Assembly: GCA_034408935.1 (NCBI GenBank) | Contig: DAOUMV010000025.1 | Location: forward strand, 62,001 to 126,000 | Direction of reading: 5' to 3' | Length of the DNA stretch: 64,000 bases | Source of the DNA: DAOUMF01 sp034408935 | GTDB taxonomy: Bacteria > Chloroflexota > Dehalococcoidia > SM23-28-2 > RBG-16-64-32 | Shown: one piece after another, positions 6,717-18,645 of the stretch | Numbering within the stretch: the first letter of the stretch is position 1 | How the letters are laid out: the number at the start of each line of letters is the position of its first letter | Notes under the pieces: model-generated | Told to the model about the DNA's origin: nothing | The model's input: only the letters and a program-made list of their open reading frames with translations | Databases searched by the model: none | Program-made: the position numbers and the translations under genes

Positions 6717-9025
6717 CAGGCTATGGTGGGTGCCGGCTCCTCCTCCGTCACCTCACCCCGCCAGTTGCAGGAGGAGCAGCGTGCCCTGGGCTTGCCGTCC
6801 TCTTCCTGCCGCTCGGTCGTGAGCAGGCCGCCACACTGAGGGCAGGCCTGGGCCAGCGGCCTGCTCCACACGACGAAGTCGCACTTCGGGTAGTTGGCGC
6901 ACCCGTAGAAGACGCGCCCCTTGCGTGAGCGCCTCTCCACGAGGTCGCCGCCGCAGCGCGGGCAGCTAACCCCTACCTTCGTCAGCAGCGGCCGGCGGCC
7001 CTTGCACTCCGGGTAGCGTGTGCAGGCCAAGAACTGACCGAAGCGGCCCGTGCGGATGACCATCTGCGCCCCGCACTCGTCGCACTTCTCGTCCGTCGGC
7101 TCCGGCTGGGGCTCCTCCTCGCCCTCTAGGGGGCGGCTGCTGCGACACTCGGGGAAGCCGGAGCAAGCAAGGAAGCGGCCCCGTCGTCCCCAGCGCACCA
7201 CCATCGGACGTCCGCACTTATCGCACTTCTCCTCGGTCATCTGTCGCTGCGGCGTCGCTTCCTTGGCGGCGTCGAGGGCGCGTTCCAGGGGGCGGTAGAA
7301 CTGCTCCACCACGGGCTCCCAGGACCGCTCCCCGCTGGCGATCTCGTCCAGTTCCTCCTCCATCTCCGCTGTGAAGCCTTCGTCCACGAACTCCGGGAAG
7401 TGCTCCACCAGCAGGTCGTTCACCACGAAGCCAAGGTCCGTGGGGCGCAGGTAGCGACCGTCCTTCGTTGCGTAGTCTCGCTCCTGGATGGTCGCCATCG
7501 TCGGCGCGTAGGTGCTGGGCCGGCCGATCCCCTTCTCCTCCAGCGTCCTCACCAGGCTCGCCTCCGTGTACCGCGGCGGCGGTTCCGTGAAGCGCTGCTC
7601 TGGAAGCAGCTCCAGCAGGGCCAACGCATCGTTTGCGGTCAGGTCAGGGAGTGGGTTCTTGCCCTCGTCCTCCTCCTCGCCGTTGTCCCTGCTCTCCTGG
7701 TAGAGCTGGCGGTAGCCCGAGAACCGGAGCTGCGTGTTGACGGCGCGCAAGAGAAGGGCGTTGGGCTCGTTTTCGGAAGCGGCCTCGATCTCCACCGTCG
7801 TCTGGTCGAAACGGGCATCGGCCATCTGGCTGGCCAGGAACCGCTGCCAGATGAGGGCGTACAGCCGGTATTGATCGCTTTTCAGGTGGCGACGGATCGT
7901 CTCGGGCTCACGTGTCACGGAGGTCGGGCGGATCGCCTCGTGCGCCTCCTGGGCTCCCTTTACCTTCTTGCGATACTCCCGTGGAGACGGCGGGATGAAC
8001 TCCTGGCCGAACTTGTCGGTGATGTAGCCGCGGGCCTCCGTTCGCGCCGTCTCCGTCACCTGGGTGGAGTCCGTGCGCATATAGGTGATGAGGCCCACTT
8101 CACCCTCCGGGCCCGACGACAAGCCCTCGTAGAGCTGCTGAGCGACGGCCATCGTGCGTTTGGGGGAGAACCCCAGCCGTCGGGAGGCTTCCTGCTGTAG
8201 GGTGCTGGTGATGAACGGCGGCGCTGGTCGACGGGACTGCACCTTCTGCTGGACGGTGAGCACCCGGTAGGCGGCCGCCTTGAGCAGGGCGATCAGCCGC
8301 TCCGCCTCTATCTGGCTCCCGATCTCGAGTTTGCCCTTCTTGTCTCCCGCGTAACCCGCGAGCTTGGCCCTGAAGCTGGGCGGGACGTTCTCCTTCTCCA
8401 GCACCGCCTCGATGGTCCAGTATTCCTGGGGAACGAAGTTCTGGATTTCCCGCTCGCGCTCCACCACCAGGCGCACCGCCACCGATTGCACCCGGCCCGC
8501 GGATAGGCCCCGCCTGACTTGCCGCCAGAGGAAGGGGCTCAGCCGGTAGCCCACAAGGCGGTCGAGGACGCGGCGAGCCTGCTGGGCGTCCACTAACTGC
8601 ATATCGATGTCGCGGGGGTGGTCGAAAGCCTCACGCACTGCCTCGGGCGTGATCGCGTGGAACACGACGCGGTGGTGAGGCGTGGTCTCCAGGTCGGCGG
8701 CCTTTATCAGGTGCCAGGCGATGGCCTCGCCCTCGCGGTCCGGGTCGGTGGCCAGGTAGACGGCGGGGGCGCGACCAGCCGCTTCCCGGATATCCTTGAC
8801 GGCTTTGCGTTTCTCGACAGGAACGACGTACTTGGGGGCGAACCCCTTCTCCACATCGACGCCGAGCTCCCTCTTCGGCAGGTCCCGCACGTGGCCCACG
8901 GAAGCCCGCACCGCATATTCGCGGCCCAGTATGCCGGATATCGTCCGCGCCTTCGCTGGCGACTCCACTACCACCAGGGCCTGGCCTGAGCTTGTCGAAG
9001 GTCTCTTGTCTTTTCCCTTCCTCAC
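6716..9025 (-). CDS. topA: DNA topoisomerase I
   Basis: A 769-residue type IA topoisomerase, relaxing negative supercoils through a 5'-phosphotyrosine. The TOPRIM domain starts at LVVVESPAKARTISG with the acidic DPDREGEAIAWH motif; the catalytic Tyr lies in GLITYMRTDST. The C terminus has four Cys4 zinc ribbons (starting CDKCGRPMV, CDECGAQMV, CPRCGGDLV and CPQCGGLLT). The N terminus is odd: before the TOPRIM domain the protein reads RPSTSSGQA, the translation of a dispersed repeat (8984-9001) that has been taken into the coding sequence. The start is GTG, two bases after the dprA stop. Confidence 0.97.
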   Translation of the reverse strand: MRKGKDKRPSTSSGQALVVVESPAKARTISGILGREYAVRASVGHVRDLPKRELGVDVEKGFAPKYVVPVEKRKAVKDIREAAGRAPAVYLATDPDREGEAIAWHLIKAADLETTPHHRVVFHAITPEAVREAFDHPRDIDMQLVDAQQARRVLDRLVGYRLSPFLWRQVRRGLSAGRVQSVAVRLVVEREREIQNFVPQEYWTIEAVLEKENVPPSFRAKLAGYAGDKKGKLEIGSQIEAERLIALLKAAAYRVLTVQQKVQSRRPAPPFITSTLQQEASRRLGFSPKRTMAVAQQLYEGLSSGPEGEVGLITYMRTDSTQVTETARTEARGYITDKFGQEFIPPSPREYRKKVKGAQEAHEAIRPTSVTREPETIRRHLKSDQYRLYALIWQRFLASQMADARFDQTTVEIEAASENEPNALLLRAVNTQLRFSGYRQLYQESRDNGEEEDEGKNPLPDLTANDALALLELLPEQRFTEPPPRYTEASLVRTLEEKGIGRPSTYAPTMATIQERDYATKDGRYLRPTDLGFVVNDLLVEHFPEFVDEGFTAEMEEELDEIASGERSWEPVVEQFYRPLERALDAAKEATPQRQMTEEKCDKCGRPMVVRWGRRGRFLACSGFPECRSSRPLEGEEEPQPEPTDEKCDECGAQMVIRTGRFGQFLACTRYPECKGRRPLLTKVGVSCPRCGGDLVERRSRKGRVFYGCANYPKCDFVVWSRPLAQACPQCGGLLTTERQEEDGKPRARCSSCNWRGEVTEEEPAPTIA
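8984..9001. repeat. Dispersed TTCGACA(A/G)GCTCAG repeat, copy 1 (inside topA)
   Basis: The minus strand reads CCTTCGACAAGCTCAGGC here and encodes part of the N-terminal STSSGQA of TopA. Related copies lie at 41781-41794 (in the T-box leader) and 56651-56677 (ahead of the second PHP gene). Confidence 0.75.
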
Positions 9026-9027
9026 CC

Positions 9028-10146
9028 TCAGCTCCCTCCGTAGCTGGCCTGGGTCTCCCTGGCCCGCACGTAGGACATCGGTCCCATTTGACGGACCAGC
9101 CCCTTCAATTCCAGCATCGCTAGGACGCTACTCACCGTGGCTATGGGGAGGCCGCTGTTCCGGCACACCTCATCGATATGCGCTGGCTCCCTGCTTATAT
9201 GACGCAGCAACGCAGCCTCCGTATCAGTGGCTGCGATGGTTTCTTTCATCTCTATCTGCTGGGGCACCATCGTCAGGTTCAGCTCCTCCAGCACGTCCTC
9301 TACCCTCTGTACGAGCTTGGCGCCCTCCTTGATCAGAGAGTTGGCACCGCGGCTCTGCACCGAGAAGACACTCCCCGGCACCGCGAACACCTCCCGGTTC
9401 TGCTCCAGGGCGAGGCGGGCCGTGATCATCGCCCCGCTCGTGATGTCGCCCTCGACCACGAGGACGCCGAGGCTGAGGCCGGACATGATGCGGTTGCGCC
9501 GGGGGAAGTACTCGCCCCGGGGCCGCGTGCCCAGCGGGTAGTCGCTCACCAGCGCCCCCCGCTCCGTCACCTCCACGGCCAGGCGGGCGTGCTCCGGCGG
9601 GTACACGATGTCGAGGCCGCAGGCCAGTACCGCCATCGTGCGGCCGCCCGTGTCCAGCGCCGCCCGGTGCGTGATGGAGTCGATTCCTCGTGCCAGCCCG
9701 CTCACCAGGCAGATCCCGCTCTGGGCCAGCCCGTAGCTGAGCTCCTCTGCTGCCTGCCTCCCGTATGGCGTCGGTCGGCGGGTGCCCACCACGGCCACGC
9801 ACCATTCGTCGGTCGCCGTCAACTGGCCCCGCACGTAGAGGACCGGCGGCAGATCGTATATCTCTTTCAGCCGCGCCGGGTAGGCCGGATCGTGCCACGT
9901 CAGGGCCGTAACCTTGTGCTTGGCCAGCCGCTCTATCTCGGCATCAGGCGAGATACCGGCCCGCTCCGAGACGATGCGCGATACGAGCCTGCCGTCCAGC
10001 CCTGCCACCTTGAGTTCCGAGGCGCCAGCATGCCACGCTTCCTCCATGGTCGGGAAATGGCTTTCCAGGAGGGAGTAGCGGACACGGCCCAGCCCCGCGA
10101 TGCGGTTGAGGGCGATCCAGTACTTAAGTTCGTCCGGCGCTGTCAT
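9028..10146 (-). CDS. dprA: DNA-processing protein DprA
   Basis: A 372-residue DprA/Smf. The Rossmann-like core has the motifs CVAVVGTRRPTPYGR, LVSGLARGIDSITHRAAL, VLACGLDIVYPPEH and LPLGT-like RPRGEYFPRRNRIMSGLS. A C-terminal winged-helix domain (about residues 300-365) is present. DprA loads RecA on incoming single-stranded DNA during transformation. It heads the conserved dprA-topA-xerC set. A TGC-TAGAAT extended -10 at 10159-10167 lies 12 nt before the ATG, so the transcript may start only about 6 nt upstream of the gene. Confidence 0.95.
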   Translation of the reverse strand: MTAPDELKYWIALNRIAGLGRVRYSLLESHFPTMEEAWHAGASELKVAGLDGRLVSRIVSERAGISPDAEIERLAKHKVTALTWHDPAYPARLKEIYDLPPVLYVRGQLTATDEWCVAVVGTRRPTPYGRQAAEELSYGLAQSGICLVSGLARGIDSITHRAALDTGGRTMAVLACGLDIVYPPEHARLAVEVTERGALVSDYPLGTRPRGEYFPRRNRIMSGLSLGVLVVEGDITSGAMITARLALEQNREVFAVPGSVFSVQSRGANSLIKEGAKLVQRVEDVLEELNLTMVPQQIEMKETIAATDTEAALLRHISREPAHIDEVCRNSGLPIATVSSVLAMLELKGLVRQMGPMSYVRARETQASYGGS

Positions 10147-10158
10147 GAGCGTCAGGCC

Positions 10159-10167
10159 ATTCTAGCA
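10159..10167 (-). promoter_or_regulatory. Extended -10 of dprA
   Basis: On the minus strand the sequence is TGCTAGAAT, an extended -10 element. Initiation about 7 nt downstream would leave a 5' leader of about 6 nt before the dprA ATG at 10146. No convincing -35 is seen. Confidence 0.45.
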
Positions 10168-10201
10168 CAGCCCTGACCGTGCGCCAAAACGGGGGCGCCC
10201 T

Positions 10202-11485
10202 CTAGGCCGTCTTGCCTTCGCTCTCCCGCTCCTCCGCGGCCCCGTCTACCTTGGTGACGCGCACCTTCTTGATGCGCCGCCCCATCACCGTCAGCACCCT
10301 CATCACCAGACCGTCCACCTGCACCTCGTCACCCACGCTCGGCATGCGTCCCAGGCTGGTGACGATGAAGCCCCCCACGCTATCGAAGTCCTCTTTCTCG
10401 ATGCCCAGGTCGAACATTTCGTTCAAGTCATCGATGCCCACCCGCGCGTCCACGATCGCCTCGGTGGGCGTGACGAGCTGCACCTCCTGCTCCTGCGTGT
10501 CGAACTCGTCCTCGATCTCGCCCACGATCTCCTCTACCAGGTCTTCCACCGTCACCAGACCGGCCGTGCCTCCGTACTCGTCCACCACGATGGCGATGGA
10601 CACCCGCTGCTGCCGCATCTCCGTCAACAGATCGTCCACCTTCTTGCTCTCGGGTACGAAGTAGCCCGGTCTGGCCAGCTCACGAATGCTCATAGGGCAG
10701 GTGCCCCGCGCCAGGTGCTTGAGCGCCTCCTTGGCATGCACCACCCCAACGATGTTGTCTACCGTGTCCTCGTACACCGGTAGCCGGCTGTAGCCCTTCT
10801 CCACCATCAGCTGTGTCACTTCCGCGAATCCATCCTCCACGTTGGCGGCAACGACATCGATGCGGGGCACCATCACCTCCCTCACGGCGGTCTGCTCCAT
10901 CTCGACGATGCCGCGGATCATCTGTCTCTCCGCTTCGTCGATGCCCCCCTCGGCCTCCTCGCTCTGCACTAGGCGAGCCAGTTCCTCGGCATCCGACGCA
11001 GCCTGCGGGTGCCGCTTCCGCCGCCAGTTCAGGAAAGCCTCCGCTGGTAAGTCCGTGAGTCGCGCCGGTCCCCCGAAAAGCACGCGAAGCACTTCCACAA
11101 ACGGCTCCAGGAACCGTCGCCAGCGCTCCGGGTTCTGCGAGACCAGCAGTGCGGGCACAGATCGGAGTAACATAAGGGCGGCCAGCGTGGCCAGGGCGGC
11201 GATGGCCACGGCGCCCCAGCTATGGCCGCTCTCTTCCAGAACCAGCGCCACCGTGATGGCAGTGATGCCTATCAGGGTGAGATTACGGGCTAGGGCCAAC
11301 GCCGAGAGGGTGACATGTCGTTCCTGGGTGAACCGTCGCAGGGCCTCGAGGCGCGAAGTGGGCGGCGCGCTCAGTGCGCGCGCGCGTACGCCGGCGACCA
11401 CGCCCGCCTCCGCGGCCACCACGAACAGAAAGGCGATGACGGCCAGGGCCAGCAGGCCAACCCCGGCCCAGCTATCGCTATCCAC
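10202..11485 (-). CDS. CNNM/CorB-CorC-type transporter with CBS domains
   Basis: A 427-residue membrane protein of the hemolysin-C/CorC/CNNM family. Several N-terminal hydrophobic segments form a DUF21-type membrane domain (about residues 1-130). After it come two CBS domains (VMVPRIDVVAANVEDG to about residue 320) and a C-terminal CorC/HlyC domain with DSVGGFIVTSLGRMPSVGDEV. Family members are linked to magnesium/cobalt efflux; the substrate here is inferred only from family. It overlaps the 3' end of the upstream GlmU-half gene by eight bases. Confidence 0.9.
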   Translation of the reverse strand: MDSDSWAGVGLLALAVIAFLFVVAAEAGVVAGVRARALSAPPTSRLEALRRFTQERHVTLSALALARNLTLIGITAITVALVLEESGHSWGAVAIAALATLAALMLLRSVPALLVSQNPERWRRFLEPFVEVLRVLFGGPARLTDLPAEAFLNWRRKRHPQAASDAEELARLVQSEEAEGGIDEAERQMIRGIVEMEQTAVREVMVPRIDVVAANVEDGFAEVTQLMVEKGYSRLPVYEDTVDNIVGVVHAKEALKHLARGTCPMSIRELARPGYFVPESKKVDDLLTEMRQQRVSIAIVVDEYGGTAGLVTVEDLVEEIVGEIEDEFDTQEQEVQLVTPTEAIVDARVGIDDLNEMFDLGIEKEDFDSVGGFIVTSLGRMPSVGDEVQVDGLVMRVLTVMGRRIKKVRVTKVDGAAEERESEGKTA

Positions 11486-12191
11486 TCTGCTTTCGCACCC
11501 GCCTTCTCGTCCGCCCCCGCAGGGAGCGCGCCGGCATTCCCACTACCGTCGCCCCGTCCGGCACGTCCTTCGTCACGACGGAGCCAGCACCCGTCCTGGC
11601 GCCTCTGCCCAGCCGCACCGGCGCCACCAGCATAGTATCGCTGCCCACGAAGGCGCGGTCACCGATGATCGTCACGTTCTTGCTCTCGCCGTCGTAGTTG
11701 CACGTCACCGTGCCGGCGCCGATGTTCACCTCTTCCCCCACCTCGGCGTCGCCCACATAGCTGAAGTGCCCCACCTTGGTGCCCTGCCCCAGGCGTGAAG
11801 CCTTGACTTCAACGAAGTTGCCGACGTGCACGTCGGCCTCCAGATGGCTGCCCGCCCGCAGGTGGCTGAACGGGCCCACGTCCACCCTTGACTCCAGCAC
11901 CGCCTGCTCCACCAACGAGGCCACCACCGCGCAGTCGTCGCCGATGTGCGAGTCCGTGATGACGGCATTCGGCCCGATAGTGCAGCGGGCGCCGATGACG
12001 CTGCTCCCGGCGATCGTCGTGTTGGGCCTGATCTCCGTGCCCGGGCCGACCTCCACCCCTGGCTCCACGTACGTTGTCGCCGGGTCGGTGATGCTCACTC
12101 CGGCCTCGAGCAGCCGCACGCAGGACAGGAGTCTCTGATGCGCTTGGGCTCGGAGCGCCTCCAGAGTATCGCCGGTGGCCGTCTCGGCCAC
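11478..12191 (-). CDS. Stand-alone GlmU C-terminal (left-handed beta-helix) acetyltransferase
   Basis: A 237-residue protein matching only the acetyltransferase half of GlmU. A short helical N terminus runs into AGVSITDPATTYVEPGVEVGP, the linker-helix start seen in full-length GlmU, then hexapeptide repeats. VGHFSYVGDAEVG carries the catalytic His and NIGAGTVTCNYDG is intact. Full-length GlmU also has an N-terminal UDP-GlcNAc pyrophosphorylase domain, absent here. It could acetylate glucosamine-1-phosphate, with the uridylyl step supplied by a separate nucleotidyltransferase (inference). A GGGAGG Shine-Dalgarno sits eight bases before the GTG start. Confidence 0.85.
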   Translation of the reverse strand: MAETATGDTLEALRAQAHQRLLSCVRLLEAGVSITDPATTYVEPGVEVGPGTEIRPNTTIAGSSVIGARCTIGPNAVITDSHIGDDCAVVASLVEQAVLESRVDVGPFSHLRAGSHLEADVHVGNFVEVKASRLGQGTKVGHFSYVGDAEVGEEVNIGAGTVTCNYDGESKNVTIIGDRAFVGSDTMLVAPVRLGRGARTGAGSVVTKDVPDGATVVGMPARSLRGRTRRRVRKQSG

Positions 12192-12595
12192 GACTATAGC
12201 CTCCCGCCGGCGCCCCGCCTTGCGCGGGCCGGCTGTTCGCGCTTCATCTTCAACCTAGTCTACTGGGGGAATGATGAGGACACCGTTCATACGGTGAGAC
12301 GTGAAAGAGCCGCCGTTTGTTGGCGAGCAAGGGAAGATAACGAGGCAGGAGCTGCGGCTACTATCTGGAGGGTCGTCGCTACTCAACGTCGTAATCAGCC
12401 CGTTTCTCGATGACTATTTCGTGAAACTATCCTATCGGGGAAGCCGGTAGACTGTCAAGCGATGGGCGGTTGTTGAACAGGACCACACCCTGAAGCCTGC
12501 CTGCCGCTGGGCCTAGCCGCCCGCGCCCTGTCCGCCATTGGCGGATACGCTATAATTCCCTCGAACCTGCCAGGTTTGACGCGTACACTACGGGT
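12192..12595. other. 404-bp divergent intergenic region upstream of alaS
   Basis: No gene is supported here. It contains a perfect palindrome CACCGT-TCAT-ACGGTG at 12281-12296, a second one TCCGCC-ATT-GGCGGA at 12531-12545 just upstream of the alaS -10, and otherwise nothing recognised. GC content is lower than in the flanking genes. No T-box sequence is seen upstream of alaS. Confidence 0.6.
12551..12556 (+). promoter_or_regulatory. -10 box of the alaS operon
   Basis: A perfect TATAAT, about 33 nt upstream of the alaS ATG when initiation is placed 7 nt downstream. The -35 is poor (CTGTCC at 17-bp spacing). The 15-bp palindrome at 12531-12545 overlaps the -35/spacer region, where an operator could act. 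Confidence 0.5.
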
Positions 12596-15610
<3,015 letters not shown>

Positions 15611-15611
15611 A

Positions 15612-16058
15612 ATGACGCCGCAATCCCGCAGCGGACGCATCCTGGCCATAGACCCCGGCGAAAAGCGCATCGGCGTGGCGACTGCCGACCTCCGCACCCG
15701 CGTGGCGGTCCCCTTGACCACCATCGAGGCCGGAGCCGACCCCGTGGAGGCCGTGGCCCGCGTCGCCGAGGGGGAGAGCGCCGAAGCCATCGTTGTCGGC
15801 CTGGCCCTCTCCCTCAGCGGTGCCCTGGGCCCCCAGGCGCAGGGTGCCCAGTCCTTGGCCGACGCCCTCGCCCGGCGCCTCGATATCCCTGTCCACACCT
15901 GGGACGAGCGCCTCACCTCCGCTGAGGCCCAGCACCGCCTGCCCCGCGATAGACGGGGCTCTCGCGGAAAGCGCCGCCGCGGCGACGTGGACGCCCTGGC
16001 GGCGGCCATCATCCTCCAGGCCTACCTCGATAGTCAGCGCGGGCCGGCCGGCGGATAG
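15612..16058 (+). CDS. ruvX: Putative pre-16S rRNA nuclease / Holliday junction resolvase RuvX (YqgF)
   Basis: A 148-residue YqgF-family protein with an RNase H-like fold. The motifs ILAIDPGEKRIGVATAD, AIVVGLALSLSGALGPQA, TWDERLTSAEAQ and the final DVDALAAAIILQAYLD supply the four acidic catalytic positions. The family processes the 5' end of 16S rRNA and has been described as a resolvase. It begins one base after the alaS stop, in the conserved alaS-yqgF-mltG order. Confidence 0.93.
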   Translation: MTPQSRSGRILAIDPGEKRIGVATADLRTRVAVPLTTIEAGADPVEAVARVAEGESAEAIVVGLALSLSGALGPQAQGAQSLADALARRLDIPVHTWDERLTSAEAQHRLPRDRRGSRGKRRRGDVDALAAAIILQAYLDSQRGPAGG

Positions 16059-16061
16059 AAC

Positions 16062-17135
16062 GTGCGCTTCCTTCCTGTCCTCGCCGTCGTCCTCGTGTTG
16101 GGAATGACCGCCGCCACCGTCTGGATCATCACCGGCTCCGCGGGCATGATAAACGACATCCCGCCCACTCAGCTCCCCGCGCCGCCCACGGTGGCGCCCG
16201 AGCCCATCTCCGTTTCGGTGAGACAAAACGAGGCCGTCCAGGACATCGCCGAAACGCTGGAGGACCAGGGCATTATCGACTCCGCCATCCAGTTCCGCGT
16301 CCTGGCGGAGCTGCTGGGCTACGAGGGCATGCTCCAGGCCGGGGAGTATGAGTTTGACCCGGACACCCCGGCCCTGGAGGTTGTCTACCGCATGCGCCGC
16401 GGCATCGTCTCACCCTTGTTCGTCACCGTGATCGAGGGCTGGCGCCTGGAGGAGATCGCCGACGCCCTAGACGAGCAGGGCGTCATCTCCCGAGAGGAGT
16501 TCCTGGAAGCGGCAGTGGCCGGCAACTTTGACCTCGACTTCGATTTCCTCGGTCGTCTGGGGCCCGCCACGCCTCTGGAAGGCTATCTCTTCCCCGCCAC
16601 CTACTTCTACCGCCGCGATGACACCGCTGAGGACGTCATCCGCCAAATGCTGGAGAAACTGGACGCTAGCTTCACCCAGGATCTGCGCAGCCAGGCTCTG
16701 GAGCAGGGCCTGACCATGCACGCCGCCCTCACCCTCGCCTCCATTATTGAAAGAGAAGCGAGAGTGCCGGAGGAGCGGCCCATTATGGCCCAGGTCTTCC
16801 TCACGCGGCTGCGGCGGGGCATACCCCTGGAGGCCGACCCGACCGTCCAGTACGCCCTGGCGGAGGACCCGGAGAGCGTGGCGCAGTTCGGCTACTGGAA
16901 GGCGCGGCTCACCGACGGTGACCTGGAGATCGACTCCCCCTACAATACGTACCGTGAGGCGGGCCTCCCGCCGACGCCTATCGCCGCTCCCCGCCTCGAC
17001 TCCATCATGGCCGTCATCGAGCCTGCCGACACCAACTACCTCTACTTCGTCGCTACTGGGGACGAAGAAGGCTCCCACGCCTTTGCCGAGACGTTGGAGG
17101 AGCACGAGGCCAACATCGAGGAGTACCAACGATGA
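16062..17135 (+). CDS. mltG: Endolytic peptidoglycan transglycosylase MltG
   Basis: A 357-residue YceG-family membrane protein. One N-terminal transmembrane segment (about residues 3-25) is followed by a LysM-like subdomain and the catalytic domain, with ASIIEREARVPEE (catalytic Glu) and LEADPTVQYAL characteristic of the family, plus the C-terminal SPYNTYREAGLPPTPIAAP. It cleaves nascent glycan strands and is thought to set strand termination. GTG start; the stop overlaps the aroE ATG by four bases. Its presence indicates a peptidoglycan wall. Confidence 0.95.
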   Translation: MRFLPVLAVVLVLGMTAATVWIITGSAGMINDIPPTQLPAPPTVAPEPISVSVRQNEAVQDIAETLEDQGIIDSAIQFRVLAELLGYEGMLQAGEYEFDPDTPALEVVYRMRRGIVSPLFVTVIEGWRLEEIADALDEQGVISREEFLEAAVAGNFDLDFDFLGRLGPATPLEGYLFPATYFYRRDDTAEDVIRQMLEKLDASFTQDLRSQALEQGLTMHAALTLASIIEREARVPEERPIMAQVFLTRLRRGIPLEADPTVQYALAEDPESVAQFGYWKARLTDGDLEIDSPYNTYREAGLPPTPIAAPRLDSIMAVIEPADTNYLYFVATGDEEGSHAFAETLEEHEANIEEYQR

Positions 17136-17995
17136 CCAAGTACGCGGGTGTCATCGGCTATCCCCTCAAGCAGACCCTCTCGCCTGCTTTCCAGCAGGCC
17201 GCCTTCGACCACGTTGGCCTGGACGTGCGCTACGAGGCCTGGCCCACGCCAGACGACAGGCTCGCCGACACGATCCAGGGCCTGCGAGCGCCCGACCGCC
17301 TAGGTGCCAACGTCACCATCCCCCACAAGGAGGCTGTCGTCGCCCTCCTGGACGAGGTGGATGACCTCGCCCGCCGCGTCGGCGCCGTCAACACCATCGT
17401 CAATCGCGATGGCAGACTGCATGGCCACAATACCGACGTTGGCGGCTTCCTGCGCGCCCTGCGCGAGGACGGTGGCTTGGACCCGGCCGGCGCCCGCGTG
17501 CTCGTGGCCGGCGCGGGCGGAGCCGCTCGCGCCGTCGCCGTCGCCCTCATCGAGGCCGAGGCTGGCTCCGTGACCTTCATCAACCCGCCCTTTCCCCTCG
17601 CCACCAAGCTCGTCGAGGATCTGTCGCCACACGCGGGCCGCACCAGCCTCCACGCCCTGCCCGATGTCTACGCCTCTTGGATGTCGGCCGCGATGGGCTG
17701 CCGCCTTCTGATAAACTGTACGCCGGTCGGAATGGCCGGCACGAAGGAAGAGAAGGAGTCGCCGGTGGCCAACGAAGTCATCCCGCCAGACGCACTCGTC
17801 TTCGACCTCGTCTATCACCCGGCGAAGACGCCGCTGATGGCCGCTGCTGAACAGCGCGGCGCCAAGATCCTAGGCGGGCTGCCAATGCTTGTCTACCAGG
17901 GCGCGGAGTCCTTCCGTCTGTGGACCGGCCGCGACGCGCCCCTGGACGTGATGCTCAAGGCCGCGCGAGAGGCCCTCGACCTCGGGAAGGGATAG
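17132..17995 (+). CDS. aroE: Shikimate dehydrogenase (NADP+)
   Basis: A 287-residue AroE. The N-terminal substrate domain has GYPLKQTLSPAFQQAAF (shikimate-binding Ser region), NVTIPHKEAV with the catalytic Lys, and GHNTDVGGFLRAL. The nucleotide-binding domain has VLVAGAGGAARAVAVAL, followed by LLINCTPVGMAG and GLPMLVYQGAESF. It reduces 3-dehydroshikimate. It is translationally coupled to mltG and followed by an anchored unknown and then aroC. Confidence 0.95.
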   Translation: MTKYAGVIGYPLKQTLSPAFQQAAFDHVGLDVRYEAWPTPDDRLADTIQGLRAPDRLGANVTIPHKEAVVALLDEVDDLARRVGAVNTIVNRDGRLHGHNTDVGGFLRALREDGGLDPAGARVLVAGAGGAARAVAVALIEAEAGSVTFINPPFPLATKLVEDLSPHAGRTSLHALPDVYASWMSAAMGCRLLINCTPVGMAGTKEEKESPVANEVIPPDALVFDLVYHPAKTPLMAAAEQRGAKILGGLPMLVYQGAESFRLWTGRDAPLDVMLKAAREALDLGKG

Positions 17996-18000
17996 GGACG

Positions 18001-18645
18001 ATGGAGTGGGGAATCCTGGCCGTCGTCCTTATCTTCATCCTCGTCGCCTACATCGTGCTCCAGGGGACGCGGGCCTCTATGGCCTGGCGCAAGGCCGCCG
18101 CCGGCGGCGACCTGGAAGTCATTCGTCAACTGCTAGAGGAGGGTATCGGCGGATGGCGCTCCATGAAGCGTCCCAAGGAGATCGCCCCGGACATCTGGCG
18201 CGGCGTCCAGAGCGTGGACCTCCTCGATGTGGGGCCGGACAGCGCCCGTGTCTCCTGCCAAGTGGAGAGCGAGTACCGCATGATGGGGGGCCGCTGGGTG
18301 GAGGTGGCGAACGCCCTCGAACAGGGGATGGCCGTCACCGCCCGCCTCGCCGATATGCTGCTGTACGACGTGCCCAACCTGCGCCTCGGCTCCGCCCGCA
18401 TCGACGTCTACACCAGCTTCCGCGACCCGGCGGCTGGCTCTCAGCGGCTCTGCATCCTTACCACCACTGCCAGCAGGGAGGCCGCTCGCCAGGTGGACTG
18501 GGAGGCCTGGACGCCCGCCGAGATCGTCGACGCCTTCGACGGCCGCTACCGCCGAGGCGAACGCGGCGACGCCCTACCCATCGAAGTCGAGGATGAGACC
18601 GGAACGCCGAATCCCCGCAACCTCTGCCTGGAGTCGCCGCCATGA
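18001..18645 (+). CDS. Membrane-anchored protein of unknown function
   Basis: A 214-residue protein starting at ATG 18001, five bases after aroE. Residues 4-22 (WGILAVVLIFILVAYIVLQ) form one transmembrane anchor or uncleaved signal. The rest is soluble and could be an alpha/beta fold: a helix around LEVIRQLLEEG, then a strand-rich part (ARVSCQVESEYRMMGGRW; ARIDVYTSFRD). I do not recognise the family; a Tim44/NTF2-like trafficking or scaffold fold is possible but unproven. Its stop overlaps the aroC ATG, so it is part of the aromatic-pathway operon by position only. Confidence 0.75.
   Translation: MEWGILAVVLIFILVAYIVLQGTRASMAWRKAAAGGDLEVIRQLLEEGIGGWRSMKRPKEIAPDIWRGVQSVDLLDVGPDSARVSCQVESEYRMMGGRWVEVANALEQGMAVTARLADMLLYDVPNLRLGSARIDVYTSFRDPAAGSQRLCILTTTASREAARQVDWEAWTPAEIVDAFDGRYRRGERGDALPIEVEDETGTPNPRNLCLESPP

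Noticed and set aside
12281..12296. CACCGT-TCAT-ACGGTG as an operator
   Set aside because: A perfect palindrome, but more than 250 bp from the alaS start, 90 bp before the GlmU-half gene, and without a second copy; kept only as a note.
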